Part shown: positions 1 to 11,127 of the stretch, piece after piece
Numbering within the stretch: position 1 is the first letter of the stretch
How the letters are laid out: each line of letters starts with the position of its first letter
DNA from: Croceibacterium_B sp963811255
Lineage (GTDB): Bacteria; Pseudomonadota; Alphaproteobacteria; Sphingomonadales; Sphingomonadaceae
DNA: 64,000 bases
NCBI GenBank assembly: GCA_963811255.1
Contig: CAWEQI010000003.1
Coordinates: forward strand, 682,001-746,000
Direction: 5' to 3'
The notes under the pieces: generated by a model
Told to the model about the DNA's origin: nothing
Database searches by the model: none
What the model saw: only the letters and a program-made list of their open reading frames with translations
Program-made: the position numbers and the translations under genes

Positions 1-164
1 GGCTTCACCCGCTGTCGCATGCCTGGCTGAGCCGCGCCCCGCCTCAATAGCTCCAACCCGCCAGCAGGAAGAAGGCCCGACGCGCGTCGGAAGGCCGCCT
101 TCCGTCAGACCGGACCGCCTTCTTCGCGCATCCGGCACTCGAGTGCTTTTTGGAGTCAATTCCC
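1..164. other. Left-edge intergenic sequence
   Basis: No gene is called here. There is a short ATG-led open frame on the minus strand from base 20 running off the edge, but six codons are too few to judge. The stretch holds two small palindromes, a GACGCGCGTC core near 79-88 and a GGAAGGCNGCCTTCC-like hairpin near 90-106. I looked for a Zur-type operator ahead of the ZnuD-like receptor and found none that I would defend. Confidence 0.4.
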
Positions 165-2276
165 ATGCGTTCCCTCCTCATCTCCGGCGCGGCCGTCGCC
201 GCGCTGCTCCCTCACGTTGCCTTGGCGCAGGACAACACGGCGTCTGCAACTCCACCCGCTCCGTCGGCCGACAGTCCACAGGTCCCCCCGGCCGGCGATA
301 CCGCCCAGCCAGACAACGCCATTATCGTTACCGGCGCGCGCATGCGCCGCGACGACATCCTTGACAACGTCGACACGCTCGGTGGCGACAGCCTTGTGCG
401 CGATGTGCGCCCGACGATCGGCGAAACGCTGGCCAAGCAACCGGGTGTGTCCACTTCCGGCTCGGGTCCCAACGTCGCGCGGCCGGTCCTGCGCGGCTTG
501 TCCGGCGTGCGGCTGCTGATCCTGACCGATGGCATCGGCTCGCTCGACGTCTCGGCCTCGAGCAGCGACCACGCGGTGGCGATCGACCCACTCACCGCGC
601 AAAGCATCGAGGTGCTGCACGGCCCCGCCGCGCTGCTTTACGGGTCGTCGGCGGTCGGCGGAGTTGTCGACGTGATTGATTCCCGCATCCCCCGGCGCGA
701 GCCCGACGGGCAGCTGTCGCTGCATTCGACCGCCGGCTACGCCACCGCGGCCAACCAGGTGCTGGCCAACACCAGCGTTGACGTGCCGCTCGGCGGTCAT
801 TTCGTCGCCCACGCCGACGCCAGCTACACCCACGACGACAACCTGCGCACCGGCGGCTACATTCTCTCCAGGCCGCTGCGCGAGCAGGCCGCGGCGAGCA
901 CCGACCCGGCGATCCGTGCGCTCGCCGATCTGAAAGGCGAGCTGCCCAACAGCGACGGGCAGACCTTCGACGCGGCCGGCGCACTCGCCTACGTGGACGG
1001 CGACACCGACATCGGCTTTTCGGTCGCCCGTCACCGCGCACTCTACGGCGTGCCTATCCGCTATTCGCTCGATCCCTCGATAGAGGCCGAGCAGACGCAC
1101 ATCCACGTGATGCAGATGCGCTACGATGGCCGGGCCGAGATCGGCCTCGGCGGCCTTTTCAGCCAACTCAAGGTCCGCGGCGCCTACTCCGACTATCACC
1201 ACGATGAGCTGTCCGCGGACGGGTCCGTCGGCAGTTCGGTGTTCTCCAAAGGCGGCGAGGTGCGCGCCGATCTGGTCCAGGGCGACCGCGGCGGCTGGGG
1301 CGGCCAATCGGGCGTGCAGTATCTCGACGTGCACCAGCACATTTCCGGCGACGAGCAGTACCTGCCGCCAACCGCGAACAGGACGCTCGGCCTGTTCACC
1401 GTCCAGCACTGGCATTCGGGGCCGTTCCGGCTGGAGGCCGGCGCGCGCTTCGAACGGGCCGACCTGACCGCCACGGCGAGCCCGATCGTCGGCAACCCCG
1501 ACCTGAAGCGAAGCTTCTCCACGCTCTCCGGCTCGTTCGGCGGGTTCTACCGGTTCGCGGCCGGTTGGCGTTTCGGTCTTACCGTCGCGCGATCGGCCCG
1601 GGCGCCGTCGGCCGACGAGCTGTTCGCTAACGGCCCGCACGGCGGAAACGCCAGCTTCGAACTCGGCGACGCGAGCCTGACGCCCGAAAACAGCATCGGC
1701 TTCGAGGCGACGGTCAGCCACTCGGACGACGGCTTCAACCTGAGGGCCACCGCCTATGGCAGCCACTTCTCGAACTTCATTTATCAGACTCCGACCGGCG
1801 TCGTGCGCGACGACCTGCCGGTCTATGCCTTCCGCGCCGGCCCGGCGAACTACACCGGCTTCGAAATCGAGGCGGACGCCAGCCTCGGCCAGGCAGCCGG
1901 CCTGATCTGGGGACTCGAAGGCCAGGCCGACGCGACGCGGGTGCGAATTCGCAATTTCGGGCCGGCGCCGCTAATTCCGCCGCTGCGGCTGAAGGGCGCG
2001 ATCTCGGCGACCCGCGGCGCGATCGTCGGGCGCGTGGAACTCGAGCATGATTTCGCCCACACCAGCACCGCACCGCTCGAGCTGCCGACGGCCGGGTTCA
2101 CCCTGGTCAACGCCAGCCTCGATTGCCACCCGTTCGCCGACCGGCCCGACCTGACGCTGTCGCTCGCGGGCGACAACCTGTTCGACGTCGAAGCCCGGCG
2201 CTCGACCAGCCTGCTCAAGGACTATGCGCCGCTGGCCGGCCGAGATGTGAGGCTGACGCTCAGCCTGAACGTCTGA
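165..2276 (+). CDS. TonB-dependent outer-membrane receptor, ZnuD-like
   Basis: A 703-residue gated outer-membrane beta-barrel for active uptake of a ligand through TonB/ExbB/ExbD. The start is ATG 165, with GGAG nine bases upstream; an upstream TTG at 150 is in frame but lies ahead of this ribosome site. A signal peptide (ISGAAVAALL...ALAQ) precedes a TonB-box-like IIVTGAR and a plug domain. The plug carries DHAVAIDPL and HGPAALLYGSSAVGGVVDV, a signature I associate with the ZnuD zinc-receptor group. The His-rich loop typical of neisserial ZnuD is not obvious, so zinc is only a possible substrate. The barrel ends in LSLNV rather than the usual terminal Phe. Family assignment is firm; substrate is not. 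Confidence 0.85.
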   Translation: MRSLLISGAAVAALLPHVALAQDNTASATPPAPSADSPQVPPAGDTAQPDNAIIVTGARMRRDDILDNVDTLGGDSLVRDVRPTIGETLAKQPGVSTSGSGPNVARPVLRGLSGVRLLILTDGIGSLDVSASSSDHAVAIDPLTAQSIEVLHGPAALLYGSSAVGGVVDVIDSRIPRREPDGQLSLHSTAGYATAANQVLANTSVDVPLGGHFVAHADASYTHDDNLRTGGYILSRPLREQAAASTDPAIRALADLKGELPNSDGQTFDAAGALAYVDGDTDIGFSVARHRALYGVPIRYSLDPSIEAEQTHIHVMQMRYDGRAEIGLGGLFSQLKVRGAYSDYHHDELSADGSVGSSVFSKGGEVRADLVQGDRGGWGGQSGVQYLDVHQHISGDEQYLPPTANRTLGLFTVQHWHSGPFRLEAGARFERADLTATASPIVGNPDLKRSFSTLSGSFGGFYRFAAGWRFGLTVARSARAPSADELFANGPHGGNASFELGDASLTPENSIGFEATVSHSDDGFNLRATAYGSHFSNFIYQTPTGVVRDDLPVYAFRAGPANYTGFEIEADASLGQAAGLIWGLEGQADATRVRIRNFGPAPLIPPLRLKGAISATRGAIVGRVELEHDFAHTSTAPLELPTAGFTLVNASLDCHPFADRPDLTLSLAGDNLFDVEARRSTSLLKDYAPLAGRDVRLTLSLNV

Positions 2277-2291
2277 CTGGGGAGAAGTTGC

Positions 2292-3494
2292 TCACTCCGC
2301 CGCGTTCTCGCGCACCGGCTCCACCTCGCTCTCACCGATCCGCGTCATCTTCAGCTTGCCCCCCTCGACGCCGAAGCCGAGCTTGCCTTCGACCAGGTCG
2401 AGCGCGTCGCGGCCGAACACTTCGCGGCGCCAGCCCTGCAGCACCGGCAGGTCGCGCACCCCGGCGGCGAGGGCTTCCAGTTCGTCGGAGCGGGTCAGCA
2501 GTCGGCTGGCGACGTCGATCTCGCGGCTGCGGATTTTCAGCAGCAGCTTCAACAGGTCGGCGACCAGCGCGCCTTCCTTGCCCAGCGGGGCGCCGCGCTT
2601 GGGCCGTTCGGGCAGCTCGTCGCTCGGCAGCGGCTCGGCCTTGCCGAGCACCTTCATCAACCGCTTGCCGATGTCGTTCTCCTTCCAGGCGTTCGACAGA
2701 CCGCGGACCTTGGCGAGATCCGCCTGCGCCTTGGGCGGATGGCTGGCGAGGTCGGCCAGCGTCTCGTCGCGCATGATCCGCCCGCGCGGAATGTCCTTGG
2801 CCTGCGCTTCGCTCTCGCGCCATGCGGCGAGCGCCTTCAGCCGCCCGAGCACCGCCGGGTTGCGGCTCGGCGCGCGGATCCGCTGCCACGAGAGCTCCAG
2901 GTTGTTCTCGTAGTTTGCCGGATCGGCGAGCTTTTCCATCTCGGCGTTGAGCCAGTGGCCGCGGCCAGTCTTGACCAGCTTCTTGAGCAGGCGCGGGAAG
3001 ATCCTGGCGAGATAGGTCACGTCGCCGATTGCGTATTCGATCTGCCGTTCGGTCAGCGGGCGGCGGCTCCAGTCGGTGAAGCGCGCGCCCTTGTCGATCT
3101 GCTTGCCCATCCAGCTTTCGACCAGGTTGGCATAGCCGATCTGCTCGCTCTGGCTCACCGCCATCATCGCGATCTGCGTATCGAAGATCGGGTGCGGCGT
3201 TCGCCCGGTCAGGTTGTAGATGATTTCGACATCCTGCCCGCCGGCGTGGAAAACCTTGAGCACGTCTTCGTTGTCGGTCAGCAGGGCGAGCAGAGGCGCC
3301 AGGTCGATCCCCTCGGCCAGCGGATCGACCGCGGCGGCTTCCTCCTCGTTCCCCACCTGCACCAGGCACAGCATCGGGTAATAGGTGTTCTCGCGCATGA
3401 ACTCGGTGTCGACGCAGACGAATTCGCTTTTTGCCAGCCGGCCGCACAGGTCGGCCAGATCTTCGGTGGTGGTAATCAGCGGGTGTATTTTCAT
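2292..3494 (-). CDS. rnd: Ribonuclease D
   Basis: A 400-residue 3'-to-5' exoribonuclease that trims tRNA and other RNA 3' ends. The DEDD exonuclease domain occupies roughly residues 1-200: motif I is VDTEFMR (D29, E31), motif II is FHAGGQDVEI, and motif III is IEYAIGDVTYLAR. A helical HRDC domain follows at about 210-290. The length is normal for the alphaproteobacterial family. It is divergent from aspS across about 115 bases, an arrangement common in this group, so the two share a promoter region. It converges with the first TonB receptor, leaving 15 bases between stops. Confidence 0.95.
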   Translation of the reverse strand: MKIHPLITTTEDLADLCGRLAKSEFVCVDTEFMRENTYYPMLCLVQVGNEEEAAAVDPLAEGIDLAPLLALLTDNEDVLKVFHAGGQDVEIIYNLTGRTPHPIFDTQIAMMAVSQSEQIGYANLVESWMGKQIDKGARFTDWSRRPLTERQIEYAIGDVTYLARIFPRLLKKLVKTGRGHWLNAEMEKLADPANYENNLELSWQRIRAPSRNPAVLGRLKALAAWRESEAQAKDIPRGRIMRDETLADLASHPPKAQADLAKVRGLSNAWKENDIGKRLMKVLGKAEPLPSDELPERPKRGAPLGKEGALVADLLKLLLKIRSREIDVASRLLTRSDELEALAAGVRDLPVLQGWRREVFGRDALDLVEGKLGFGVEGGKLKMTRIGESEVEPVRENAAE

Positions 3495-3610
3495 CTTCGG
3501 TTTTCTATACGGCGCGCGGGTGGCACCCGGTGCGCCTTGACATCGGGTCGGCCTTGGCCTGTTAGCGCCGGCTCCCTAGCGCCATAGCCATGCAAACGGA
3601 AAGAGTCAGG

Positions 3611-5452
3611 ATGCACGCCTACCGTACCCACAACTGCGCCGCCCTTCGCGCCAGCGATGTGGGTGAAAACGTGCGCCTTTCCGGGTGGGTCCACAAGAAA
3701 CGCGACCATGGCGGGATCCTGTTCGTCGACTTGCGCGACCATTTCGGGATCACGCAGATCGTCGCTGATGCGGATTCGCCGGCGCTCGAGCTGCTCGACG
3801 GGCTTCGGCTGGAATCGGTAGTGACGATCGACGGCGAGGTGAAGGCGCGCACGCCGGAGACGGTCAACCCGAACCTGCCGACCGGCGAGGTCGAGGTCTA
3901 TGCCCGCGCGGCGGCCGTGCAGAGCCGCGCCGAGGAGCTGCCGATGCCGGTGGCGGGCGAGCAGGATTACCCCGAGGACATCCGCCTCAAGTACCGCTTC
4001 CTCGACCTCAGGCGCGAGACGATGCACCGCAACGTCATGCTCCGCAGCCGGGTCATCGCCAGCTTGCGGCGGCGGATGCACGAGCAGGGCTTCACCGAGT
4101 TCCAGACGCCGATCCTCAGCGCCTCGAGTCCCGAGGGCGCGCGCGACTTCCTCGTCCCCAGCCGCCTCCACCCCGGCGAGTTCTACGCGCTCCCCCAGGC
4201 GCCGCAGATGTTCAAGCAACTGCTGATGGTCGCCGGGTTCGACCGCTACTTCCAGATCGCCCCGTGCTTCCGCGACGAGGACTTGCGCGCCGACCGCTCG
4301 GCCGAATTCTACCAGCTCGACTTCGAGATGAGCTTCGTCACGCAAGAGGACGTGTTCGCCGCGCTCGAACCGGTGCTGGCCGGCGCGTTCGAGGAATTCG
4401 CGGGCGGCAAGAGCGTGACCCCGGCGGGCGAGTTCCCCCGCATCCCCTATGCCGAGGCGATGCTCAAATACGGCACCGACAAGCCGGACTTGCGCAACCC
4501 GCTCGTCATCACCGACGTCTCAAGCCACTTCGAAAAGTCCGGCTTCGGCCTCTTCGAGAAGATCGTCGGCTCGGGCGGCGTGGTGCGGGCGATCCCGGCG
4601 CCGGACACCGCCGGGCAGAGCCGCAAGTTCTTCGACGAGATGAACGACTGGGCGCGCAAGGAAGGCTTTGCCGGCCTCGGCTATGTCACCCGCAAGGCCG
4701 GCGAGTTCGGCGGCCCGATCGCCAAGAACCACGGCCGCGAGGGCATGGAGGCGATCTACGCCGAGCTCGGCCTTGGCCCGGACGACGGCCTGTTCTTCGC
4801 CGCCGGCAAGGCTACGGAAGCCGCGAAACTGGCCGGCCTCGCTCGCACCCGCGTCGGCGAGGCGCTCGGGCTGATTGAGCCCGACTGCTTCAAATTCTGC
4901 TGGATCGTCGATTTCCCGATGTACGAGTACGACGAGGAGCTGAAGCGCATCGACTTCAGCCACAACCCGTTCTCGATGCCGCAGGGCGAGCTGGAAGCGC
5001 TCGAGAGCAAGGATCCGCTCGAAATCCTCGCTTGGCAGTACGACATCGTCTGCAACGGTTACGAGCTGTCCAGCGGCGCGATCCGGAACCACCGGCCGGA
5101 CATCATGTACAAGGCGTTCGAAATCGCCGGCTACTCGCGCGCCGACGTCGACGCCAACTTCTCCGGCATGATCGAGGCGTTCAAGCTCGGCGCCCCGCCG
5201 CACGGCGGCTCAGCCCCGGGGATCGACCGCATCGTGATGCTGCTGGCCGACGAGCCCAACATCCGCGAGGTCATCGCCTTCCCGATGAACCAGCGGGCGC
5301 AGGACCTGATGATGGGCGCCCCCTCGGTGGTCGCGCCCAGGCAATTGCGGGAGCTGCACATCCGCCTTGCCGAGCCGGCCCGAGCGGTCGAGGCGAACGC
5401 GAACGCGGCGGAGAAGGTGGACATCGATCAGGCGGTGGCGCCGGACAGCTAA
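3611..5452 (+). CDS. aspS: Aspartyl-tRNA synthetase (probably non-discriminating)
   Basis: A 613-residue class II synthetase of the bacterial type. The N-terminal OB-fold anticodon-binding domain (GWVHKKRDHGG) is followed by the catalytic core with FRDEDLRADR (motif 2) and GAPPHGGSAPGIDRIVML (motif 3), and by the bacterial GAD insertion. I chose ATG 3611 (MHAYRTH) over the in-frame ATG at 3590 because it matches the family N-terminus and has a purine-rich GGAAAGAG ahead. His33 sits where a His marks non-discriminating enzymes that also charge tRNA-Asn, as described for Pseudomonas. If so, Asn-tRNA is completed by GatCAB, which is not in this window. Confidence 0.96.
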   Translation: MHAYRTHNCAALRASDVGENVRLSGWVHKKRDHGGILFVDLRDHFGITQIVADADSPALELLDGLRLESVVTIDGEVKARTPETVNPNLPTGEVEVYARAAAVQSRAEELPMPVAGEQDYPEDIRLKYRFLDLRRETMHRNVMLRSRVIASLRRRMHEQGFTEFQTPILSASSPEGARDFLVPSRLHPGEFYALPQAPQMFKQLLMVAGFDRYFQIAPCFRDEDLRADRSAEFYQLDFEMSFVTQEDVFAALEPVLAGAFEEFAGGKSVTPAGEFPRIPYAEAMLKYGTDKPDLRNPLVITDVSSHFEKSGFGLFEKIVGSGGVVRAIPAPDTAGQSRKFFDEMNDWARKEGFAGLGYVTRKAGEFGGPIAKNHGREGMEAIYAELGLGPDDGLFFAAGKATEAAKLAGLARTRVGEALGLIEPDCFKFCWIVDFPMYEYDEELKRIDFSHNPFSMPQGELEALESKDPLEILAWQYDIVCNGYELSSGAIRNHRPDIMYKAFEIAGYSRADVDANFSGMIEAFKLGAPPHGGSAPGIDRIVMLLADEPNIREVIAFPMNQRAQDLMMGAPSVVAPRQLRELHIRLAEPARAVEANANAAEKVDIDQAVAPDS

Positions 5453-5453
5453 G

Positions 5454-5507
5454 ATCCTCCCTGGTACGGGAGGGTGGCGCGCGCCGTAGGCGCGTGACGG
5501 AGGGGGG
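5454..5507 (+). repeat. REP-like palindromic repeat, family A (single copy)
   Basis: This immediately follows the aspS stop. It reads as a small palindrome (TCCTCCC...GGGAGG), then a GC hairpin (GCGCGCC...GGCGCG), then TGACGGAGGGGG. The same order of blocks recurs at 32285-32420 (two inverted copies) and 63510-63674. It may also act as the aspS terminator, although there is no U-tract. The remaining intergenic sequence to 5638 holds no gene. Confidence 0.6.
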
Positions 5508-5638
5508 CATCGGAGACGAACAGCCGGTGCCTGGAAAGCTTTCATAATGCAGCTGCGTGGCAGATATCTCGGTTTCGCAACCCCGCAGCGGGCGAATGGA
5601 CGGCGTGGCGGGCAAACCGCCTCTGCGTCCAGCGGCAT

Positions 5639-6268
5639 TCAATCGCGCCGTCGCTTGCTCTGGATACCATCGCGCAGGATCGAATTGGCTGCCTCGGCAA
5701 CGCGAGCCGCGGTGCGATCTTCCGACCAGATGGCGTAGCGCAGCCCCAGAAACACGTTCATGCCCATGATCGCCCACGCATGGACTTCGTCGAGATCGTC
5801 GCGCAATTCGCCCGAGCGACCGCCTTGTTTCAACCGCTCCAGGATGCGCTGGGCCGTCAATTCGTAATGGGTGCGGAAGCTCGACGGATCGACGAATTCG
5901 AACTCGTCGATAATACGGTAGATTTCCTTGTGCTCGCGGGCGAATCGCAGGAAGGCGTCGAGCGCGACCTTCTCGGTCCCCAACGCGTCGAGATCGTCCG
6001 TCAGCGCGCGCCGCGCTTCCTCGCCGACCCTTTGGCTCAGGTCGTTTACCAGCGCGCGGAAGATCTCGTCCTTGGAATCGAAGTAGGTATAGAAGCTGCC
6101 GAGGGCCGTTCCGGCGCGACGGGTGATCCCGCTGATCGACGCCTCGTGAAAGCCTTTCTCGCCGAACTCCTTGGCGGCGGCGTCCAGCAGCAGCCGCAAG
6201 GTTCGCCGTCCTCGCTCGGTGCGCGGCTGCTTGCCGGTCGGCGGTGACGGGGCCCCAGGGCTGCTCAT
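5639..6268 (-). CDS. TetR-family transcriptional regulator
   Basis: A 209-residue one-component repressor. The N-terminal helix-turn-helix spans about residues 20-65 (LLLDAAAKEFGEKGF, then ISGITRRAG, then SFYTYFDSKDEIF), which is the classic TetR_N pattern. The C-terminal two thirds is the helical ligand-binding and dimer domain, whose ligand cannot be read from sequence. It is divergent from a TonB receptor and hydrolase gene pair, and an inverted repeat at 6314-6336 in the shared 112-base gap is a likely operator. It therefore probably controls itself and the uptake unit. Confidence 0.9.
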   Translation of the reverse strand: MSSPGAPSPPTGKQPRTERGRRTLRLLLDAAAKEFGEKGFHEASISGITRRAGTALGSFYTYFDSKDEIFRALVNDLSQRVGEEARRALTDDLDALGTEKVALDAFLRFAREHKEIYRIIDEFEFVDPSSFRTHYELTAQRILERLKQGGRSGELRDDLDEVHAWAIMGMNVFLGLRYAIWSEDRTAARVAEAANSILRDGIQSKRRRD

Positions 6269-6313
6269 GCGCCTGGGCTACCCACCGAAAGGCAGCTTGG
6301 CAAAACTTAAAAG

Positions 6314-6336
6314 TTGAAAGGTGGTTCATCTTTCAA
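6314..6336. promoter_or_regulatory. Candidate TetR operator
   Basis: A perfect inverted repeat TTGAAAG-N9-CTTTCAA (23 bases overall) lies in the 112-base gap between the divergent TetR gene and TonB receptor gene. Its size and place are what a TetR dimer site would have. The receptor gene downstream has a strong GGAGGGGAG ribosome site at 6365-6373. Confidence 0.55.
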
Positions 6337-6380
6337 TATCAGGATGCCGATAACAAGAAGCGTCGGAGGGGAGACTAGCA

Positions 6381-8766
<2,386 letters not shown>

Positions 8767-8803
8767 ACGATCGCCCCGGGGGCGGTCGGCGGCGAGGCCT
8801 CCG

Positions 8804-9664
8804 ATGACTGAATACAGTTCCTATCACTATGTCAGCGCCGGCGGCCGGCTGGACCTGTTCGCGCGGGATTATCCGGGCGAGGGGCCCGTGCTGCTGCTGA
8901 TGCACGGCCTGACCCGCAACAGCGCCGATTTCGAACCGCTCGCGCGGCGGCTTGCCGGCCGTTATCGGCTGATCGTTCCCGACCAGCGCGGCCGCGGCCG
9001 ATCGGACAACGATCCCGACCCGGCCAACTATCGGCCCGACATCTACGCGCAGGACATGTTCGCCCTGCTCGATAGTCTCGTTGTCGAGCGGGCGGCGCTT
9101 GTCGGCACGTCGATGGGCGGATTGGTGGCGATGATGATGGCCGCAACGCGGCCTGAGCGCGTCTCGGCGGTCGTCCTCAACGACATCGGCCCTGAACTCG
9201 ACCCGGCCGGGCTGGCCCGCATCGCCGGCTACGTCGGTCCGGGTAACGATTTTGCCGACTGGGAGCAGGCGGCCGCGCGCTGCGAGGCGATCAACCGGAA
9301 TGCCTTCCCTGATTTCGGCCCGTCGGATTGGGGCGCTTTCGCCCGGCGGACCTGCCGTCGGCACGAGGACGGCCGGATCCGCTTTGCCTACGATCCGGCG
9401 ATCGCCCGCGGCTTCGAAACCGAAGACGGGGTCGCCCCGCCCGATCTCTGGCCGCTGTGGCAGGCGCTGGCGGATAAGCCGGTGTTGTTGCTGCGCGGGG
9501 CTTTGTCGGACCTCCTCGCCGCCGCTACCGTGGAACGCATGGCGCGGCTCCACGAGGGGCCTTTCGCTCATGTGGACGTTCCCGGCCGGGGCCACGCGCC
9601 CCTGCTGGACGAGCCCGAGGCGCTCGCGGCGGTCGAACCGTTCCTCGCCAGACACGCGCGCTGA
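8804..9664 (+). CDS. Alpha/beta hydrolase
   Basis: A 286-residue soluble hydrolase of the alpha/beta fold. The oxyanion-hole motif is MHGLTRNS (residues 33-40). The nucleophile elbow is GTSMGG with Ser103, an acid residue lies in the ALSDLL segment, and the catalytic His is in GRGHAPLL near residue 268. The full triad suggests an active esterase, lactonase or C-C bond hydrolase. It starts 37 bases after the corrected stop of the TonB receptor and is probably in its operon, so it may process the imported compound. The substrate is unknown. Confidence 0.85.
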   Translation: MTEYSSYHYVSAGGRLDLFARDYPGEGPVLLLMHGLTRNSADFEPLARRLAGRYRLIVPDQRGRGRSDNDPDPANYRPDIYAQDMFALLDSLVVERAALVGTSMGGLVAMMMAATRPERVSAVVLNDIGPELDPAGLARIAGYVGPGNDFADWEQAAARCEAINRNAFPDFGPSDWGAFARRTCRRHEDGRIRFAYDPAIARGFETEDGVAPPDLWPLWQALADKPVLLLRGALSDLLAAATVERMARLHEGPFAHVDVPGRGHAPLLDEPEALAAVEPFLARHAR

Positions 9665-9748
9665 GGCGGCGCTCGCGGCGCGGCCGGGCGGCCGCCCGTC
9701 CACGGGTACGGTATGCCGCCAGCCGACAGGGTGATTCGGAAAAATGTC

Positions 9749-9763
9749 GTTCCCCCCTTGTTC
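9749..9763 (+). promoter_or_regulatory. LexA box upstream of recA
   Basis: GTTCCCCCCTTGTTC is an exact match to GTTC-N7-GTTC, the SOS operator of alphaproteobacteria. It ends 90 bases before the recA start. An overlapping GTTC-N5-GAAC palindrome follows directly. The same direct-repeat operator occurs ahead of lexA and uvrD in this window. Confidence 0.85.
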
Positions 9764-9853
9764 CATGAGAACAAATAGGATACGCAGCTAATCCTACAGG
9801 GAAATCGGGCCAATCCGGGCCGGCACCCTAGGCAAGCGATGGAGGCATGTGTC

Positions 9854-10927
9854 ATGTCGGCGGCAAATCTCAAGCTGGTGGAAGGCAAGGACGTGGATTT
9901 GGACCGTCAGAAGGCGCTCGATGCCGCGCTCGCGCAGATCGACCGCGCGTTCGGCAAGGGCTCGGCGATGAAGCTCGGCCAGAAGGAGGCGATGCAGGTC
10001 GAGACGATCTCGACCGGCTCGCTCGGGCTCGACATCGCGCTCGGCGTCGGCGGGTTGCCGCGCGGGCGGGTGATTGAGGTTTACGGACCGGAAAGCTCGG
10101 GCAAGACCACGCTCGCGCTGCACGTCATCGCTGAGGCGCAGAAGGGCGGCGGCACCGCTGCGTTCGTCGACGCCGAGCACGCGCTCGACCCTGTCTATGC
10201 CCGGAAGCTGGGCGTGGACATTGACGAGCTGATCGTCTCGCAGCCAGACACCGGCGAGCAGGCGCTCGAGATCGTCGATACTCTGGTGCGCTCGAACGCC
10301 ATCGACGTGCTGGTGATCGATTCGGTCGCCGCACTGGTCCCCCGGGCCGAGATCGAGGGCGAGATGGGCGATTCGCACGTCGGTCTACAGGCCCGGCTGA
10401 TGAGCCAGTCGCTGCGCAAGCTGACCGGCTCGATCAACCGCTCCAAATGCATGGTCATCTTCATCAACCAGCTGCGCATGAAGATCGGCGTAATGTACGG
10501 CAACCCGGAGACGACCACCGGCGGTAACGCATTGAAATTCTACGCTTCCGTCCGGCTCGACATTCGTCGCACCGGGCAGATCAAGGACCGCGACGAGATC
10601 ACCGGCAACTCGACCCGCGTGAAGGTGGTCAAGAACAAGGTCGCCCCGCCGTTCAAGCAGGTCGAGTTCGACATCATGTACGGCGAGGGCATCTCCAAGA
10701 TCGGCGAGATCCTCGATCTCGGCGTCAAGGCCGGGCTGGTCGAGAAGTCGGGCAGCTGGTTCTCCTACGACTCGGTGCGCATCGGTCAGGGCCGCGAGAA
10801 CGCCAAGCAGTACCTCAAGGAAAATCCGGAAGTTTGCGACCAGTTGGAAGCCGCCATCCGCGGCCGCACCGACGAAGTCGCCGAGGAGATGATGACGGGG
10901 CCGGACGCGAACAACTCCGACAGCTGA
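9854..10927 (+). CDS. recA: Recombinase RecA
   Basis: A 357-residue ATP-dependent strand-exchange protein and co-protease for LexA. Walker A is GPESSGKT at residues 78-85. Other RecA signatures seen are LVIDSVAALVPRAEIEG, the L2 loop region INQLRMKIGVMYGNPETTTGG, and an acidic C-terminus. I chose ATG 9854 (MSAANLKL), which has GGAGG eight bases upstream, over the in-frame ATG at 9839. A LexA box lies 90 bases upstream, so expression should rise on DNA damage. Confidence 0.98.
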   Translation: MSAANLKLVEGKDVDLDRQKALDAALAQIDRAFGKGSAMKLGQKEAMQVETISTGSLGLDIALGVGGLPRGRVIEVYGPESSGKTTLALHVIAEAQKGGGTAAFVDAEHALDPVYARKLGVDIDELIVSQPDTGEQALEIVDTLVRSNAIDVLVIDSVAALVPRAEIEGEMGDSHVGLQARLMSQSLRKLTGSINRSKCMVIFINQLRMKIGVMYGNPETTTGGNALKFYASVRLDIRRTGQIKDRDEITGNSTRVKVVKNKVAPPFKQVEFDIMYGEGISKIGEILDLGVKAGLVEKSGSWFSYDSVRIGQGRENAKQYLKENPEVCDQLEAAIRGRTDEVAEEMMTGPDANNSDS

Positions 10928-10978
10928 TCCTCATCCCGGCGCACCCGCGTTCTCGCTTCGGTGCGCCTCACGGAACCG

Positions 10979-11025
10979 GGGCCGGTGCGATTTGCCTCAC
11001 GAGGCGCGCGCCGGCCTCTTTCGTT
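10979..11025 (+). terminator. Possible Rho-independent terminator after recA
   Basis: Inverted arms GGCCGG and CCGGCC flank a long GC-rich loop and are followed by TCTTTCGTTT. An additional GGCGCACC/GGTGCGCC hairpin lies just upstream (near 10938-10967). The U-tract is imperfect, so this is a moderate call. The 200-base gap holds no gene. Confidence 0.4.
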
Positions 11026-11127
11026 TGCGCCCAGGTTCGGAGGCTGCCGTAAGCATGAACTTGCTGGCCTTTGCCTGACCGTTCGCCACGCGCTATGCGC
11101 TCGGCTGTCCAGGCAAGAGGGCCGCCG

